Shown here piece after piece: positions 27,094 through 35,572 of a DNA stretch of 64,000 nt. A program made the translations under genes and the position numbers. The notes beneath the pieces are model-generated. The model did not search any database and was not told where the DNA came from. It saw only the letters and a program-made list of their open reading frames with translations. Source of the stretch: Pseudomonas putida. Its GTDB lineage: Bacteria; Pseudomonadota; Gammaproteobacteria; Pseudomonadales; Pseudomonadaceae. Position 1 is the stretch's first letter. Every line of letters begins with the position of its first letter. The DNA is taken from NCBI RefSeq assembly GCF_028682635.1, contig NZ_JANHLK010000002.1, forward strand, positions 248,001-312,000, in the 5' to 3' direction.

Positions 27094-27121
27094 GAACTTT
27101 TGCCAAAGGCCCAAGATCAAT
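27094..27121 (+). promoter_or_regulatory. Distal AlgU-type promoter candidate
   Basis: GAACTT (27094-27099), a 17-base spacer, then TCAAT (27117-27121). The spacer sequence resembles that of the proximal promoter (TTGCCAAAGGCCCAAG versus TTGCGAAAAGCCCGAG). The -10 deviates from TCTGA. Confidence 0.55.
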
Positions 27122-27287
27122 AGACGGTTGCCTGAATCAAGGGACAGTGTCGGTTTCATCGCAGGATCGCGGTTGGATCCCTGGCGGTCAGACCGATGAC
27201 AAGATTATTCGCGCAGCCGGGGAATCTCGAGCTGCGTTTTTCGTGCGTGCCGAATCAGAGCCCGCAGGAAACTTGCCTGGAGGGGGA

Positions 27288-27315
27288 GAACTTTTGCGAA
27301 AAGCCCGAGTCTATG
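27288..27315 (+). promoter_or_regulatory. Proximal AlgU-dependent autoregulated promoter
   Basis: GAACTT (27288-27293), a 17-base spacer and TCTAT (27311-27315) match the AlgU/RpoE consensus GAACTT-N16/17-TCTGA in four of five -10 positions. It is 60 bases upstream of the algU start. Confidence 0.8.
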
Positions 27316-27373
27316 TTTGCAAGCCCGGTCGTTTAGTAATGCAAGCCTCCTCCGAGCTTATCGAGGAGTGTTC

Positions 27374-27955
27374 ATGCTAACCCAGGAAGAGGATCAGCAG
27401 CTGGTCGAACGCGTTCAGCGCGGCGACAAGCGTGCATTCGATCTGCTAGTGCTGAAATATCAGCACAAAATTCTCGGGTTGATCGTGCGTTTCGTGCACG
27501 ACACCCATGAAGCCCAGGATGTAGCGCAGGAAGCCTTCATCAAGGCCTACCGCGCACTTGGTAATTTTCGCGGAGACAGCGCGTTTTATACGTGGCTTTA
27601 CCGCATCGCCATCAACACGGCGAAGAACTATCTGGTTTCACGCGGCCGTCGGCCGCCGGATAGCGATGTCAGTTCCGAGGATGCAGAGTTCTACGATGGC
27701 GATCATGGCCTCAAGGATCTCGAGTCGCCAGAACGGGCTTTGCTGCGGGATGAGATCGAAGGCACCGTCCATCGAACCATTCAGCAACTGCCAGAAGATT
27801 TGCGTACGGCTTTAACTTTACGTGAATTCGATGGTCTGAGTTACGAGGACATTGCGAGCGTCATGCAATGTCCGGTGGGTACCGTGCGCTCCCGGATCTT
27901 CCGCGCCCGGGAGGCCATCGATAAAGCCCTGCAGCCTTTGTTGCAGGAAAACTAA
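27374..27955 (+). CDS. algU: ECF sigma factor AlgU (RpoE, sigma-22)
   Basis: A 193-residue extracytoplasmic sigma factor. Region 2 covers about 20-90 (KYQHKILGLIVRFVHD, then DVAQEAFIKAYRAL) and region 4 about 130-185 with the helix-turn-helix DGLSYEDIASVMQCPVGTVR. The start MLTQEEDQQL at 27374 follows GAGGAG. It controls envelope-stress and alginate genes and is held by MucA. It is first gene of algU-mucA-mucB-mucD, and drives its own transcription from the promoter at 27288. Confidence 0.97.
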   Translation: MLTQEEDQQLVERVQRGDKRAFDLLVLKYQHKILGLIVRFVHDTHEAQDVAQEAFIKAYRALGNFRGDSAFYTWLYRIAINTAKNYLVSRGRRPPDSDVSSEDAEFYDGDHGLKDLESPERALLRDEIEGTVHRTIQQLPEDLRTALTLREFDGLSYEDIASVMQCPVGTVRSRIFRAREAIDKALQPLLQEN

Positions 27956-27986
27956 AGACAGCGGCGACAGCCAAGAGAGGAACGCC

Positions 27987-28574
27987 ATGAGTCGTGAAGC
28001 CCTGCAGGAATCGCTGTCCGCAGTGATGGATAACGAAGCGGACGAATTGGAATTGCGTCGGGTACTCAGTGCCTGTGACGATGTTGAAACCCGTGAAACC
28101 TGGGCTCGTTATCAGATCGCTCGGGCAGTGATGCACAAGGACCTGCTGCTTCCACGCCTGGACATTGCCGCGGCTGTTTCTGCTGCATTGGCCGACGAAG
28201 CCGTACCGGCAAAAGCCACCCGTGGTCCATGGCGCAGCCTGGGTCGTCTGGCCGTTGCCGCATCGGTAACCCTGGCGGTGCTGGCAGGTGTTCGTCTGTA
28301 CAACCAGGACGAGATCGCAGGCGTCGAGTTGGCGCAGCAATCCACCCAACCTGGCCTGGCGGTTCCACAAGTCAAGGGCCCGGCTGTTCTGGCAGGCTAC
28401 AATGAGAGTTCAGAAGCCACTGGTCCCATGGCCAATGGTGTGTTGCAAGGTCAGCCAGGCTGGAACGATCAACGTTTGCCAGGCTACTTGCGCCAACATG
28501 CTCAACAGGCTGCACTGAAAGGTACCGAGAGCGCTCTGCCTTACGCGCGTGCAGCAAGCCTGGAAAACCGTTAA
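27987..28574 (+). CDS. mucA: Anti-sigma factor MucA
   Basis: A 195-residue inner-membrane protein. The cytoplasmic N-terminus (1 to about 85) matches the AlgU-binding RseA-type domain (REALQESLSAVMDNEADELE). One helix at about 87-105 (RLAVAASVTLAVLAGVRLY) is followed by a periplasmic tail for MucB. The gene is full length, with no mucoidy-type truncation. Start ATG 27987 lies 31 bases after the algU stop with AGAGAGGAACG upstream. MucA is cut by regulated proteolysis on envelope stress. Confidence 0.95.
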   Translation: MSREALQESLSAVMDNEADELELRRVLSACDDVETRETWARYQIARAVMHKDLLLPRLDIAAAVSAALADEAVPAKATRGPWRSLGRLAVAASVTLAVLAGVRLYNQDEIAGVELAQQSTQPGLAVPQVKGPAVLAGYNESSEATGPMANGVLQGQPGWNDQRLPGYLRQHAQQAALKGTESALPYARAASLENR

Positions 28575-28582
28575 GGAGGATC

Positions 28583-29542
28583 ATGCGCGCCATACCTCTA
28601 CTTACGCTTTTGCTCAGTGGCTGGTTCGTTGTTCCAGCCCACGCCGATCAGGCTCAAGATTGGTTGACCCGTCTGGGCCAGGCCGAGCAGAAGCAAAGCT
28701 TCCAAGGTACTTTTGTCTACGAGCGTAACGGTAGTTTCTCTACCCACAACATCTGGCACCGCGTCCAGGATGGCAAGGTCCGCGAGCGTTTGATCCAGCT
28801 CGACGGCTCCGCTCAGGAGGTCGTACGCATTGATGGGCATACTCAATGCGTCAGCGGCAACCTGATGGCAGGGCTGGGGGATACCTCCAACTCCACCGCT
28901 CGTGCACTCGATCCACAAAAGCTCAAGAATTGGTATGACCTTGCTGTCATCGGCAAGTCGCGCGTGGCCGGTCGCCCGGCAGTGATTGTTTCCCTGACAC
29001 CCCGTGACCAGCATCGTTACGGTTTTGAACTGCATCTCGATCAGGAAACCGGCCTGCCCCTGAAGTCATTGCTGATTGATGACAAGGGCCGTCTGCTCGA
29101 GCGCTTCCAGTTCACTCGACTCGATCCCGCCACGGTTCCCACCGACAGTGACCTGCAACCGGGCGCTGACTGCAAGGCGGTCAAGCTCGACAGCGACAAG
29201 GCTTCGGCGGTCAAGGACGCCCGGGTCTGGCATTCGGACTGGTTGCCACCGGGTTTTGAACTGACCAGCAGTACGACCCGCAAGGATCCAGAGACCAAGG
29301 CCCAGGTCAACAGCCTGCTGTATGACGATGGTCTGGCGCGGTTTTCAGTGTTCCTCGAGCCCTTGAGCGGTGCAGGTACCACCGACACCCGTACGCAACT
29401 GGGCCCAACCGCCGCCGTCTCCCGGCGCTTGAGCACGCCGCAAGGCGAGATGATGGTGACTGTGGTGGGTGAGATCCCGATCGGCACCGCTGAACGGATC
29501 GCCTTGTCCATGCGCACCGACGCTACTGCAACCCAGCAGTGA
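28583..29542 (+). CDS. mucB: Periplasmic regulator MucB (RseB)
   Basis: A 319-residue secreted protein with a signal peptide (MRAIPLLTLLLSGWFVVPAHA). The N-terminal lipid-sensing domain (GTFVYERNGSFSTHNIWHRV) and a C-terminal domain with the motif HSDWLPPGFELTSSTTRKD match MucB/RseB. It binds the periplasmic tail of MucA and shields it from proteases, with lipopolysaccharide intermediates relieving the block. An AAGGAGG site lies three to nine bases before the ATG. Eight bases after the mucA stop. Confidence 0.95.
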   Translation: MRAIPLLTLLLSGWFVVPAHADQAQDWLTRLGQAEQKQSFQGTFVYERNGSFSTHNIWHRVQDGKVRERLIQLDGSAQEVVRIDGHTQCVSGNLMAGLGDTSNSTARALDPQKLKNWYDLAVIGKSRVAGRPAVIVSLTPRDQHRYGFELHLDQETGLPLKSLLIDDKGRLLERFQFTRLDPATVPTDSDLQPGADCKAVKLDSDKASAVKDARVWHSDWLPPGFELTSSTTRKDPETKAQVNSLLYDDGLARFSVFLEPLSGAGTTDTRTQLGPTAAVSRRLSTPQGEMMVTVVGEIPIGTAERIALSMRTDATATQQ

Positions 29543-29603
29543 CTTGAAATCGAAATGTTTAGTGAGCATTTCAATTTGCAAATCCCCCCAATATTTTTTA
29601 TAG

Positions 29604-29637
29604 GTCAGAGCCCCTCGGCTCTGGCCTTGTTTGTTGT
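29604..29637 (+). terminator. Weak terminator or attenuator between mucB and mucD
   Basis: Stem CAGAGCC/GGCTCTG (29606-29612 and 29617-29623) with loop CCTC-type bases, followed by GCCTTGTTTGTTG. The T-run is broken, so termination would be partial. It may lower mucD relative to algU-mucAB. Confidence 0.5.
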
Positions 29638-29720
29638 TCCCGGAACAAAAATACCGGCGTATCTTTCCCGGTGTTCCTTGCTCCATATCGCTTAACCATG
29701 CTCGTCGTAACGGGAGCCGT

Positions 29721-31151
29721 ATGTCGATACCACGCTTGAAGTCTTACCTCTCCATTTTTGCCACCGTGCTGGTGCTCGGTCAGGCGGCCGCTGTCCAGGC
29801 GGTCGAACTGCCTGATTTCACGCAACTGGTCGAACAGGCATCGCCTGCGGTGGTGAACATCAGTACCACGCAAAAATTGCCTGACCGCAGAGTCAACCAG
29901 CAGATGCCTGACCTCGAAGGCTTGCCGCCGATGCTGCGCGAGTTTTTCGAACGTGGCATGCCGCCACAGCAACCTCGATCCCCCCGTGGCGACCGCCAGC
30001 GCGAGGCGCAATCCCTGGGTTCGGGTTTCATCATTTCGCCTGATGGCTACATCCTGACCAACAATCATGTGATCGCCGATGCCGACGAAATCCTCGTGCG
30101 TCTGTCCGACCGCAGTGAAATGAAGGCCAAGCTGATCGGCACCGATCCGCGCTCCGACGTGGCGCTGTTGAAAATCGAAGGCAAGGATCTTCCGGTCCTG
30201 AAGCTGGGCAAATCCCAGGATCTGAAAGCCGGGCAATGGGTCGTGGCCATCGGCTCGCCGTTCGGTTTTGACCATACCGTGACCCAGGGCATCGTCAGTG
30301 CCGTCGGCCGCAGCCTGCCGAATGAAAACTACGTGCCGTTCATCCAGACCGACGTGCCGATCAACCCGGGTAACTCGGGTGGGCCGCTGTTCAACCTCAA
30401 CGGTGAGGTAGTCGGTATCAACTCGCAGATCTACACCCGTTCCGGTGGTTTCATGGGCGTATCGTTCGCGATCCCTATCGACGTGGCCATGGACGTTTCC
30501 AATCAGCTCAAAAGCGGTGGCAAGGTCAGTCGCGGCTGGTTGGGTGTGGTAATCCAGGAAGTGAACAAGGACCTGGCCGAATCGTTCGGCCTGGAAAAAC
30601 CAGCCGGTGCGCTGGTCGCGCAGATCCAGGATGACGGCCCGGCTGCCAAGGGCGGGCTGCTGGTAGGCGACGTGATCCTGACCATGAACGGTCAGCCGAT
30701 CATCATGTCCGCCGATCTGCCACACCTGGTGGGCGCATTGAAGGCCGGCTCCAAGGCCAATCTGGAAGTGATCCGCGAAGGCAAGCGCAAGAATGTCGAG
30801 CTGACGGTTGGCGCTATCCCGGAAGAAGGCAAGGAGCTTGATGACCTGCCGCAGTCGAGCATCGAGCGCAGCAGCAACCGCCTTGGCGTCTCGGTAGTCG
30901 AACTGACGGACGAGCAGAAGAAAACCTACGACCTCAAGGGTGGCGTGCTGATCAAGGAAGTTCAGGACGGTCCTGCGTCGATGATCGGCCTGCAGCCGGG
31001 CGATATCATCACTCACCTGAACAATCAGGCGATCGGTTCGGCCAAGGAGTTCACGGACATTGCCAAGGCGTTGCCAAAGAACCGTTCGGTATCGATGCGT
31101 GTACTGCGCCAGAACCGCGCGAGCTTCATCACCTTCAAGCTGGCTGAATAA
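29721..31151 (+). CDS. mucD: Periplasmic serine protease MucD (DegP/HtrA type)
   Basis: A 476-residue chaperone-protease. A signal peptide (1-27, ending VQA) leads into a trypsin-fold domain with the triad His116 (TNNHVI), Asp146 (RSDVALL) and Ser219 (GNSGGP). Two PDZ domains follow at about 265-350 and 385-470. It degrades misfolded envelope proteins and dampens AlgU. In P. aeruginosa mucC lies between mucB and mucD; here there is only 178 bases, so mucC is absent. The start at 29721 (MSIPRLKSYLSIFATVLVL) follows GGGAGCC. Confidence 0.96.
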   Translation: MSIPRLKSYLSIFATVLVLGQAAAVQAVELPDFTQLVEQASPAVVNISTTQKLPDRRVNQQMPDLEGLPPMLREFFERGMPPQQPRSPRGDRQREAQSLGSGFIISPDGYILTNNHVIADADEILVRLSDRSEMKAKLIGTDPRSDVALLKIEGKDLPVLKLGKSQDLKAGQWVVAIGSPFGFDHTVTQGIVSAVGRSLPNENYVPFIQTDVPINPGNSGGPLFNLNGEVVGINSQIYTRSGGFMGVSFAIPIDVAMDVSNQLKSGGKVSRGWLGVVIQEVNKDLAESFGLEKPAGALVAQIQDDGPAAKGGLLVGDVILTMNGQPIIMSADLPHLVGALKAGSKANLEVIREGKRKNVELTVGAIPEEGKELDDLPQSSIERSSNRLGVSVVELTDEQKKTYDLKGGVLIKEVQDGPASMIGLQPGDIITHLNNQAIGSAKEFTDIAKALPKNRSVSMRVLRQNRASFITFKLAE

Positions 31152-31167
31152 CCCGCCTGTTGGTTGA

Positions 31168-31201
31168 ATAAAAAACCGCCTCGAATGAGGCGGTTTTTTT
31201 T
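31168..31201. terminator. Bidirectional rho-independent terminator after mucD
   Basis: Stem CCGCCTC-GAAT-GAGGCGG (31176-31182 and 31187-31193) flanked by A-tract on the left and eight T's on the right. It serves mucD rightward and the convergent M48 protease gene leftward. Confidence 0.95.
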
Positions 31202-31214
31202 GTCGCTGGAAACG

Positions 31215-32648
31215 TCAGCCCATCATGTCCTTGATCATGCGTTCCTGCTCCATCAGCTCGCGCTGGCGGGCATCGATTCGCGACGACAGCGGGAAATTGC
31301 TGCCGGCCTTGCGCTTGGCAAAATCCAGTTGCTGGATGGCCTGGCGATAATCGCCCACCAGTGCGAAATACTCGGCGCGCGCCTGGTGCAGGCCGATGAT
31401 GTTGCCCGACAGGCCGCGGGTTTCGGCTACCTGGTACCACACGTCCGGATCGTCCGGGCGCGATTTGAGCAGGCCTTCGAGGGCCTTTTCGGCATCGGCG
31501 GCGCGGTTCTGTTTCAGCAGCAGGTCGACGCGAACCTGATTCAGCGGGTAATTGCCGGGGTATTGCGTCAGCAGGCGGTCAACCCTGGACTGTGCATCCG
31601 GCAGGCGATTGTTGGTGATGTCCAGATCGACCTGGGCGAGGTTGTAGATGATCTCGTTCGGCGCCTTGGCCAGCAACTGCTTGAGGTTTTCCCGTGCTTC
31701 GTTCAGCTGTCCGCCCTTGATCTGGGCGATCGCCAGACCATAGCGCGCCACATCGCTTTTCGGGTTTTCATCCAGCAGGGCGCGGAAGCGCTTGGCGCCC
31801 AGGCCTGGGGTTTCTTCATAGATCAGCTGGACCCGGGCACGAATCAACTGATAACGCAGGGTGTCTTCGATGCCGCCCTGCGGGGCCTGCTCGGCGCGGT
31901 TGCGGGTGTCGGCGATACGCGATTCGGTCACCGGGTGAGTCAGCAGGAATTCCGGCGGCTTGGCGTCGAAGCGGTACTGACGCCCCAGGCGTTCGAACAT
32001 GGTAGGCATGGAGCGGGGGTCGTAGCCTGCCTTTTCCAGATTGAGGATACCGATGCGATCGGCTTCCTGTTCGTTCTGGCGCGAGAATCGCCGTTGTTCC
32101 TGGATGGCTGCCGCCTGTGTCCCTGCAATCGCCGCAATACCGGCATCGCCGGCACCTGCCGCGGCAATCACGATACCGGCCAGCAGCGCGGCCATCATCG
32201 GTACCTGCATGCGCTGTTGGGCCTCGACGCCACGGGCGAAGTGGCGCTGCGACAAGTGAGCCAGTTCGTGGGCCAGTACCGAGGCATACTCGCCTTCGGT
32301 CTGCGCATTGAGGAACAGGCCGCCGTTGACCCCGACAATCCCGCCGGGCGCCGCGAACGCGTTGAGCTGCGGGCTGTTGATCAGGATGAATTCCAGGCGC
32401 CGGTCATTGACCTGGCTGGTCTCCACCAGGCGGTAGACGCTGGACTCGACGTAGTCCTTGAGCTGCGGGTCATTGAGCTGAGCTACCTGGCTGCGCAACA
32501 GGGCAAGCCAGGCGCGACCCAACTGATACTCCTGTTGCGGCGAGACGATGGCAGAACTGGCGTCGCCGAGTGACGGCAGGTCGTCGGCGAAGCCCGGTGA
32601 GGCAAGCAGGCAAGCGAGCGTCAGCAGGGTAGGGCGCAAAAAAGTCAT
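31215..32648 (-). CDS. M48-family metalloprotease with TPRs (BepA type)
   Basis: A 477-residue periplasmic protein. Signal peptide (1-21, ending PGFA), then the M48 domain with zinc motif HELAH (127-131) and the Glu of the third ligand near 189 (NEQEADRIG). The C-terminal half is TPR repeats (about 300-440), as in E. coli BepA, which helps outer-membrane protein assembly and degrades stalled LptD. It ends at the shared terminator of mucD, an operon it is convergent with. ATG 32648 was chosen over one seven codons earlier because the signal peptide starts cleanly there. Confidence 0.88.
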   Translation of the reverse strand: MTFLRPTLLTLACLLASPGFADDLPSLGDASSAIVSPQQEYQLGRAWLALLRSQVAQLNDPQLKDYVESSVYRLVETSQVNDRRLEFILINSPQLNAFAAPGGIVGVNGGLFLNAQTEGEYASVLAHELAHLSQRHFARGVEAQQRMQVPMMAALLAGIVIAAAGAGDAGIAAIAGTQAAAIQEQRRFSRQNEQEADRIGILNLEKAGYDPRSMPTMFERLGRQYRFDAKPPEFLLTHPVTESRIADTRNRAEQAPQGGIEDTLRYQLIRARVQLIYEETPGLGAKRFRALLDENPKSDVARYGLAIAQIKGGQLNEARENLKQLLAKAPNEIIYNLAQVDLDITNNRLPDAQSRVDRLLTQYPGNYPLNQVRVDLLLKQNRAADAEKALEGLLKSRPDDPDVWYQVAETRGLSGNIIGLHQARAEYFALVGDYRQAIQQLDFAKRKAGSNFPLSSRIDARQRELMEQERMIKDMMG

Positions 32649-32746
32649 GCACAAAGCCTTAGTCGACAAAGAGCTTACTGTAGCCGGACACCAGCCCTGC
32701 GACCAGATATTCTAGGCAACTCAGCCACCTGACCCGGAGTGATGCA

Positions 32747-32986
32747 ATGATCGACGCTGTAGCCCATGACGTTGAACTGGACGCCAGTGGCCTGAATTGT
32801 CCCTTGCCGTTGCTCAAGGCCAAGATGGAACTCAATAAGATGTCCAGTGGTACGGTGCTCAAGGTCATCGCCACCGATGCAGGCTCGCAGCGTGATTTCC
32901 GCACCTTTGCCCGATTGGCCGGTCATACGCTGCTGCGTGAAGAAGATGAAGCGGGCATTTACCGTTACTGGTTGAAAAAAGCCTGA
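32747..32986 (+). CDS. TusA-family sulfur carrier
   Basis: A 79-residue protein with the SirA/TusA fold. The CPxP motif reads NCPLPLLKAKMEL with Cys18, the persulfide-carrying residue. The RDFRTFARLAGHTLL segment is also family-like. TusA carries sulfur for tRNA thiolation and other uses. This copy is next to a permease gene, not tusBCD, so the relay partner is uncertain. It may be the housekeeping TusA or a paralogue. Confidence 0.85.
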   Translation: MIDAVAHDVELDASGLNCPLPLLKAKMELNKMSSGTVLKVIATDAGSQRDFRTFARLAGHTLLREEDEAGIYRYWLKKA

Positions 32987-33017
32987 AACCAGCTGCGTTC
33001 GTTACTAAGGATTATTG

Positions 33018-34088
33018 ATGTTCAAAGTGTTGCGCGACTGGATTCAGCGCTACTTCTCCGACGAAGAAGCCGTGGTACTGGCGGTCCTGTTGTTCCTGGC
33101 GTTCACCGCGGTGCTGACCCTGGGCGGCATGCTGGCGCCGGTGCTGGCCGGGATGGTGCTGGCCTACCTGATGCAGGGTCTGGTGGTGAGCCTGGAGCGC
33201 CTGCGGGTGCCGGGTGGCGTCGCGGTGGGGTTGGTCTTCGCGCTGTTCATGGGGCTGCTGCTGGTGTTCATCGTGGTCGTGGTGCCGTTGCTCTGGCACC
33301 AACTGATCACCCTGTTCAACGAATTGCCCGGCATGCTCGCCAAGTGGCAGACGCTGTTGCTGCTGTTGCCGGAGCGTTATCCGCACCTGGTGTCCGACGA
33401 GCAGGTGCTGCAGGCCATTGAAGTGGCGCGGGGCGAGATCGGCAAGTTCGGTCAATGGGCGCTGACGTTTTCGCTGTCGAGCCTGCCGTTGCTGGTCAAT
33501 ATCATGATCTACCTGGTACTGGTGCCGATCCTGGTGTTCTTCTTTCTCAAGGACCGGCAAATGATCGGCGAGTGGGTGCGCGGCTACCTGCCCCGTGAGC
33601 GGGCGCTGATCACCCGTGTCGCCCATGAAATGAACCGGCAGATCGCCAACTACATTCGTGGCAAGGTCATCGAGATTTTCATTTGCGGCGGGGTGACCTA
33701 CATCGCCTTTGTCGTCCTGGAACTCAATTATGCGGCGCTGCTGGCCTTGCTGGTGGGCATTTCGGTGGTCGTGCCCTACGTCGGGGCGGTGGTGGTGACC
33801 GTGCCGGTGTTCCTGATTGCGCTGTTCCAGTGGGGCTGGAGCGATCAGTTCATCTATCTGATGGCGGTCTACGGGATCATCCAGACCCTGGACGGCAACG
33901 TGCTGGTACCACTGTTGTTCTCGGAAGCGGTGAACCTGCATCCGGTGGCGATCATCTGCGCGGTGTTGTTGTTTGGCGGGTTGTGGGGCTTCTGGGGAGT
34001 GTTCTTTGCGATTCCCCTGGCGACGCTGTTCAAGGCCGTGCTGGATGCCTGGCCGCGTAAAGAGCCGGTGGTGGCGCCGTTGCTTTGA
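33018..34088 (+). CDS. PerM/AI-2E-family transporter
   Basis: A 356-residue polytopic protein with about eight membrane helices. The family blocks IYLVLVPILVFFFLKDRQMI and GRVIEIFICGGVTYIAF-type (RGKVIEIFICGGVTYIAF) are present, and the pattern VPYVGAVVVTVPVFLIALFQ is near residue 255. The AI-2E family includes the quorum-signal exporter TqsA and many housekeeping permeases. This copy's substrate cannot be told. Start ATG 33018, 31 bases after the TusA-like gene, in one message. Confidence 0.85.
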   Translation: MFKVLRDWIQRYFSDEEAVVLAVLLFLAFTAVLTLGGMLAPVLAGMVLAYLMQGLVVSLERLRVPGGVAVGLVFALFMGLLLVFIVVVVPLLWHQLITLFNELPGMLAKWQTLLLLLPERYPHLVSDEQVLQAIEVARGEIGKFGQWALTFSLSSLPLLVNIMIYLVLVPILVFFFLKDRQMIGEWVRGYLPRERALITRVAHEMNRQIANYIRGKVIEIFICGGVTYIAFVVLELNYAALLALLVGISVVVPYVGAVVVTVPVFLIALFQWGWSDQFIYLMAVYGIIQTLDGNVLVPLLFSEAVNLHPVAIICAVLLFGGLWGFWGVFFAIPLATLFKAVLDAWPRKEPVVAPLL

Positions 34089-34103
34089 ATGCTGGCTCTG
34101 AGG

Positions 34104-34175
34104 GCCTCTTCGCTGGCAAGCCAGCTCCTACAATGGTCGCGCGTACCTTGTAGGAGCTGGCTTGCCAGCGAAGGC
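34104..34175. repeat. Paired REP palindrome, type GTAGGAGCTGGCTTGCCAGC
   Basis: Inverted arms GCCTTCGCTGGCAAGCCAGC-type around a short spacer, between the convergent permease and bcp genes. Same REP type as in the carboxylase gene. Confidence 0.9.
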
Positions 34176-34197
34176 GTCAGAACAGACACCCAATTAA

Positions 34198-34671
34198 TCA
34201 GGCTTGGTTAAGGGTCTGGGCGGCCGCCAGAACCGCATCCACATGCCCCGGCACCTTCACGCCACGCCATTGCTGACGCAACACACCGTCCTTGTCGATG
34301 AGGAACGTGCTGCGATCCACGCCCATGTATTCCTTGCCATAGAGCTTTTTCAGCTTGATCACATCAAACAGCTGGCAGAGCGCTTCTTCCTTGTCGCTGA
34401 TCAGCTCGAAGGTGAAGGCCTGCTTGGCCTTGAAGTTCTCGTGAGACTTGAGGCTGTCGCGGGACACGCCGAACACTTCGGTGTTGGCCGCCTTGAAAGC
34501 GTCCAGCTGGTCGCGAAAACCCTGGCCCTGGGTGGTGCAGCCCGGTGTGCTGTCCTTGGGGTAGAAGTAGATGACTACCTGCTTGCCCTTGAGGTCGGCG
34601 AGGCGCACGGTTTGCCCGCTGGTGGCGGGTGCTTCGAAGTCGGCAACCGGTTGGTCGAGTGCAACGGCCAT
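34198..34671 (-). CDS. bcp: Thiol peroxidase Bcp (peroxiredoxin)
   Basis: A 157-residue AhpC/TSA-fold enzyme that reduces hydrogen and organic peroxides. The peroxidatic Cys45 is in STPGCTTQG, with the supporting Thr and Arg. The residue where E. coli BCP has its resolving Cys50 is a Gln here (TTQGQ), so it may work as a one-Cys or other-partner form. It shares a message with the upstream GcvR-like gene, ten bases apart. Confidence 0.92.
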   Translation of the reverse strand: MAVALDQPVADFEAPATSGQTVRLADLKGKQVVIYFYPKDSTPGCTTQGQGFRDQLDAFKAANTEVFGVSRDSLKSHENFKAKQAFTFELISDKEEALCQLFDVIKLKKLYGKEYMGVDRSTFLIDKDGVLRQQWRGVKVPGHVDAVLAAAQTLNQA

Positions 34672-34681
34672 GAATGCTTCC

Positions 34682-35242
34682 TTACATTGGGTTCTGTGGA
34701 CGCCACGGTTCGATCAGGGCGTCGAGGTTCAGCGCGTCGGCGAAGTCCAGGAACTGGTCACGCAACCAGCTGATCTGCACACCGGCCGGCAAGGTCACGG
34801 TAAACGTGGCATTGAGCATGGTGCCGCCGGTCTGCGGGGCCTGGTAGGTGTCACAGGTCAGGTTTTCCAGTTCGACGTTGTGGTCCATGAAGAACTGGCA
34901 CAGCTCGTTGATGATGTCCGAGCGGTAGGCCGAGCTGACATAGGCTACATAGGGTAGGGCCTGGGGACGGTTCTCCAGGGCGGCGCTGCGCACCACGTTG
35001 ACGGTGAAGGCGTGGCGTTTTGCCAGGGTCGGCAGGCTGCCCTCCAGGCGAGCCAGGGCGTCCCAGCTGCCGGAGATTTCGAGGACCAGCGCACTGCACT
35101 CGCCATGACGCGTCAGGCGGGAGGTGACCACGGCGCAGCGATTTTCATGGCTGGCGCGGCACAGGACGTTAGTCAGCTCCATGGGGTTGGCGCCGAGGGC
35201 ACTGATGACAAGGAATTGTTCGCGAACTGTGGGGGTGGACAT
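34682..35242 (-). CDS. GcvR-like ACT-domain regulator
   Basis: A 186-residue cytoplasmic protein with two tandem ACT domains (about 8-85 and 95-170), beginning REQFLVISALGANPMELTNV. The second contains VASAAR-type GVDLENLTCDTYQAP. In E. coli GcvR binds and blocks GcvA in the glycine-cleavage system. This homologue is divergent from dapA and first in an operon with bcp. Whether it acts on a GcvA-type partner here is unknown; it could sense an amino acid and act otherwise. Confidence 0.82.
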   Translation of the reverse strand: MSTPTVREQFLVISALGANPMELTNVLCRASHENRCAVVTSRLTRHGECSALVLEISGSWDALARLEGSLPTLAKRHAFTVNVVRSAALENRPQALPYVAYVSSAYRSDIINELCQFFMDHNVELENLTCDTYQAPQTGGTMLNATFTVTLPAGVQISWLRDQFLDFADALNLDALIEPWRPQNPM

Positions 35243-35572
35243 GCAGCATTCCTAAAGCGATGAGCGGTCGGTACTTCTATCGGCTGGTTTTGCCGGGAGC
35301 GAGCCTGCGCATGCGAACTCCCAAAGCTTCGGGCACAAGGTCGCAACGTGGCTCCAGAGTAGCAGGAGCGGGGGTGGCAACCCTGGATCGGGGGCTTGGG
35401 ATGTCGAAAGTGGAGGCGCAAACCCGAAATACGAGCTTAGCAGTATCGATCAAAGTCTGAAGGGTAGCGAAAAGCGGCGCCAAGGGGAATGGCGGCAGCG
35501 CAGTACTTCGCTTGTACAAGCATCTTGGCGCCAGTACCATTACGGCTCTCTTTTTCCGGCAGGAGCGGTTGC
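35243..35572. other. Divergent region between gcvR-like gene and dapA
   Basis: 330 bases without a gene I can support. It includes a nested palindrome upstream of dapA (35476-35532). The left part is GC-rich with no clear promoter pair; a GGAGCGG sequence before dapA is its ribosome site. Confidence 0.5.
35476..35532. promoter_or_regulatory. Nested inverted repeats in the dapA leader
   Basis: GGCGCCAAG at 35476-35484 is complementary to CTTGGCGCC at 35524-35532, and a perfect 12-base palindrome GCTTGTACAAGC lies at 35510-35521 between them. It may form an RNA structure or be an operator. It ends about 40 bases before the dapA start. Confidence 0.4.

Larger units (their letters stand above)
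26817..27373. other. Divergent nadB-algU promoter region
   Basis: 557 bases with several promoter candidates for algU and the leader of nadB. The rightward candidates are listed separately at 27057, 27094 and 27288. The proximal quarter (26817-26960) is AT-richer and carries a run of seven G's. There is no gene I can support. Confidence 0.5.
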
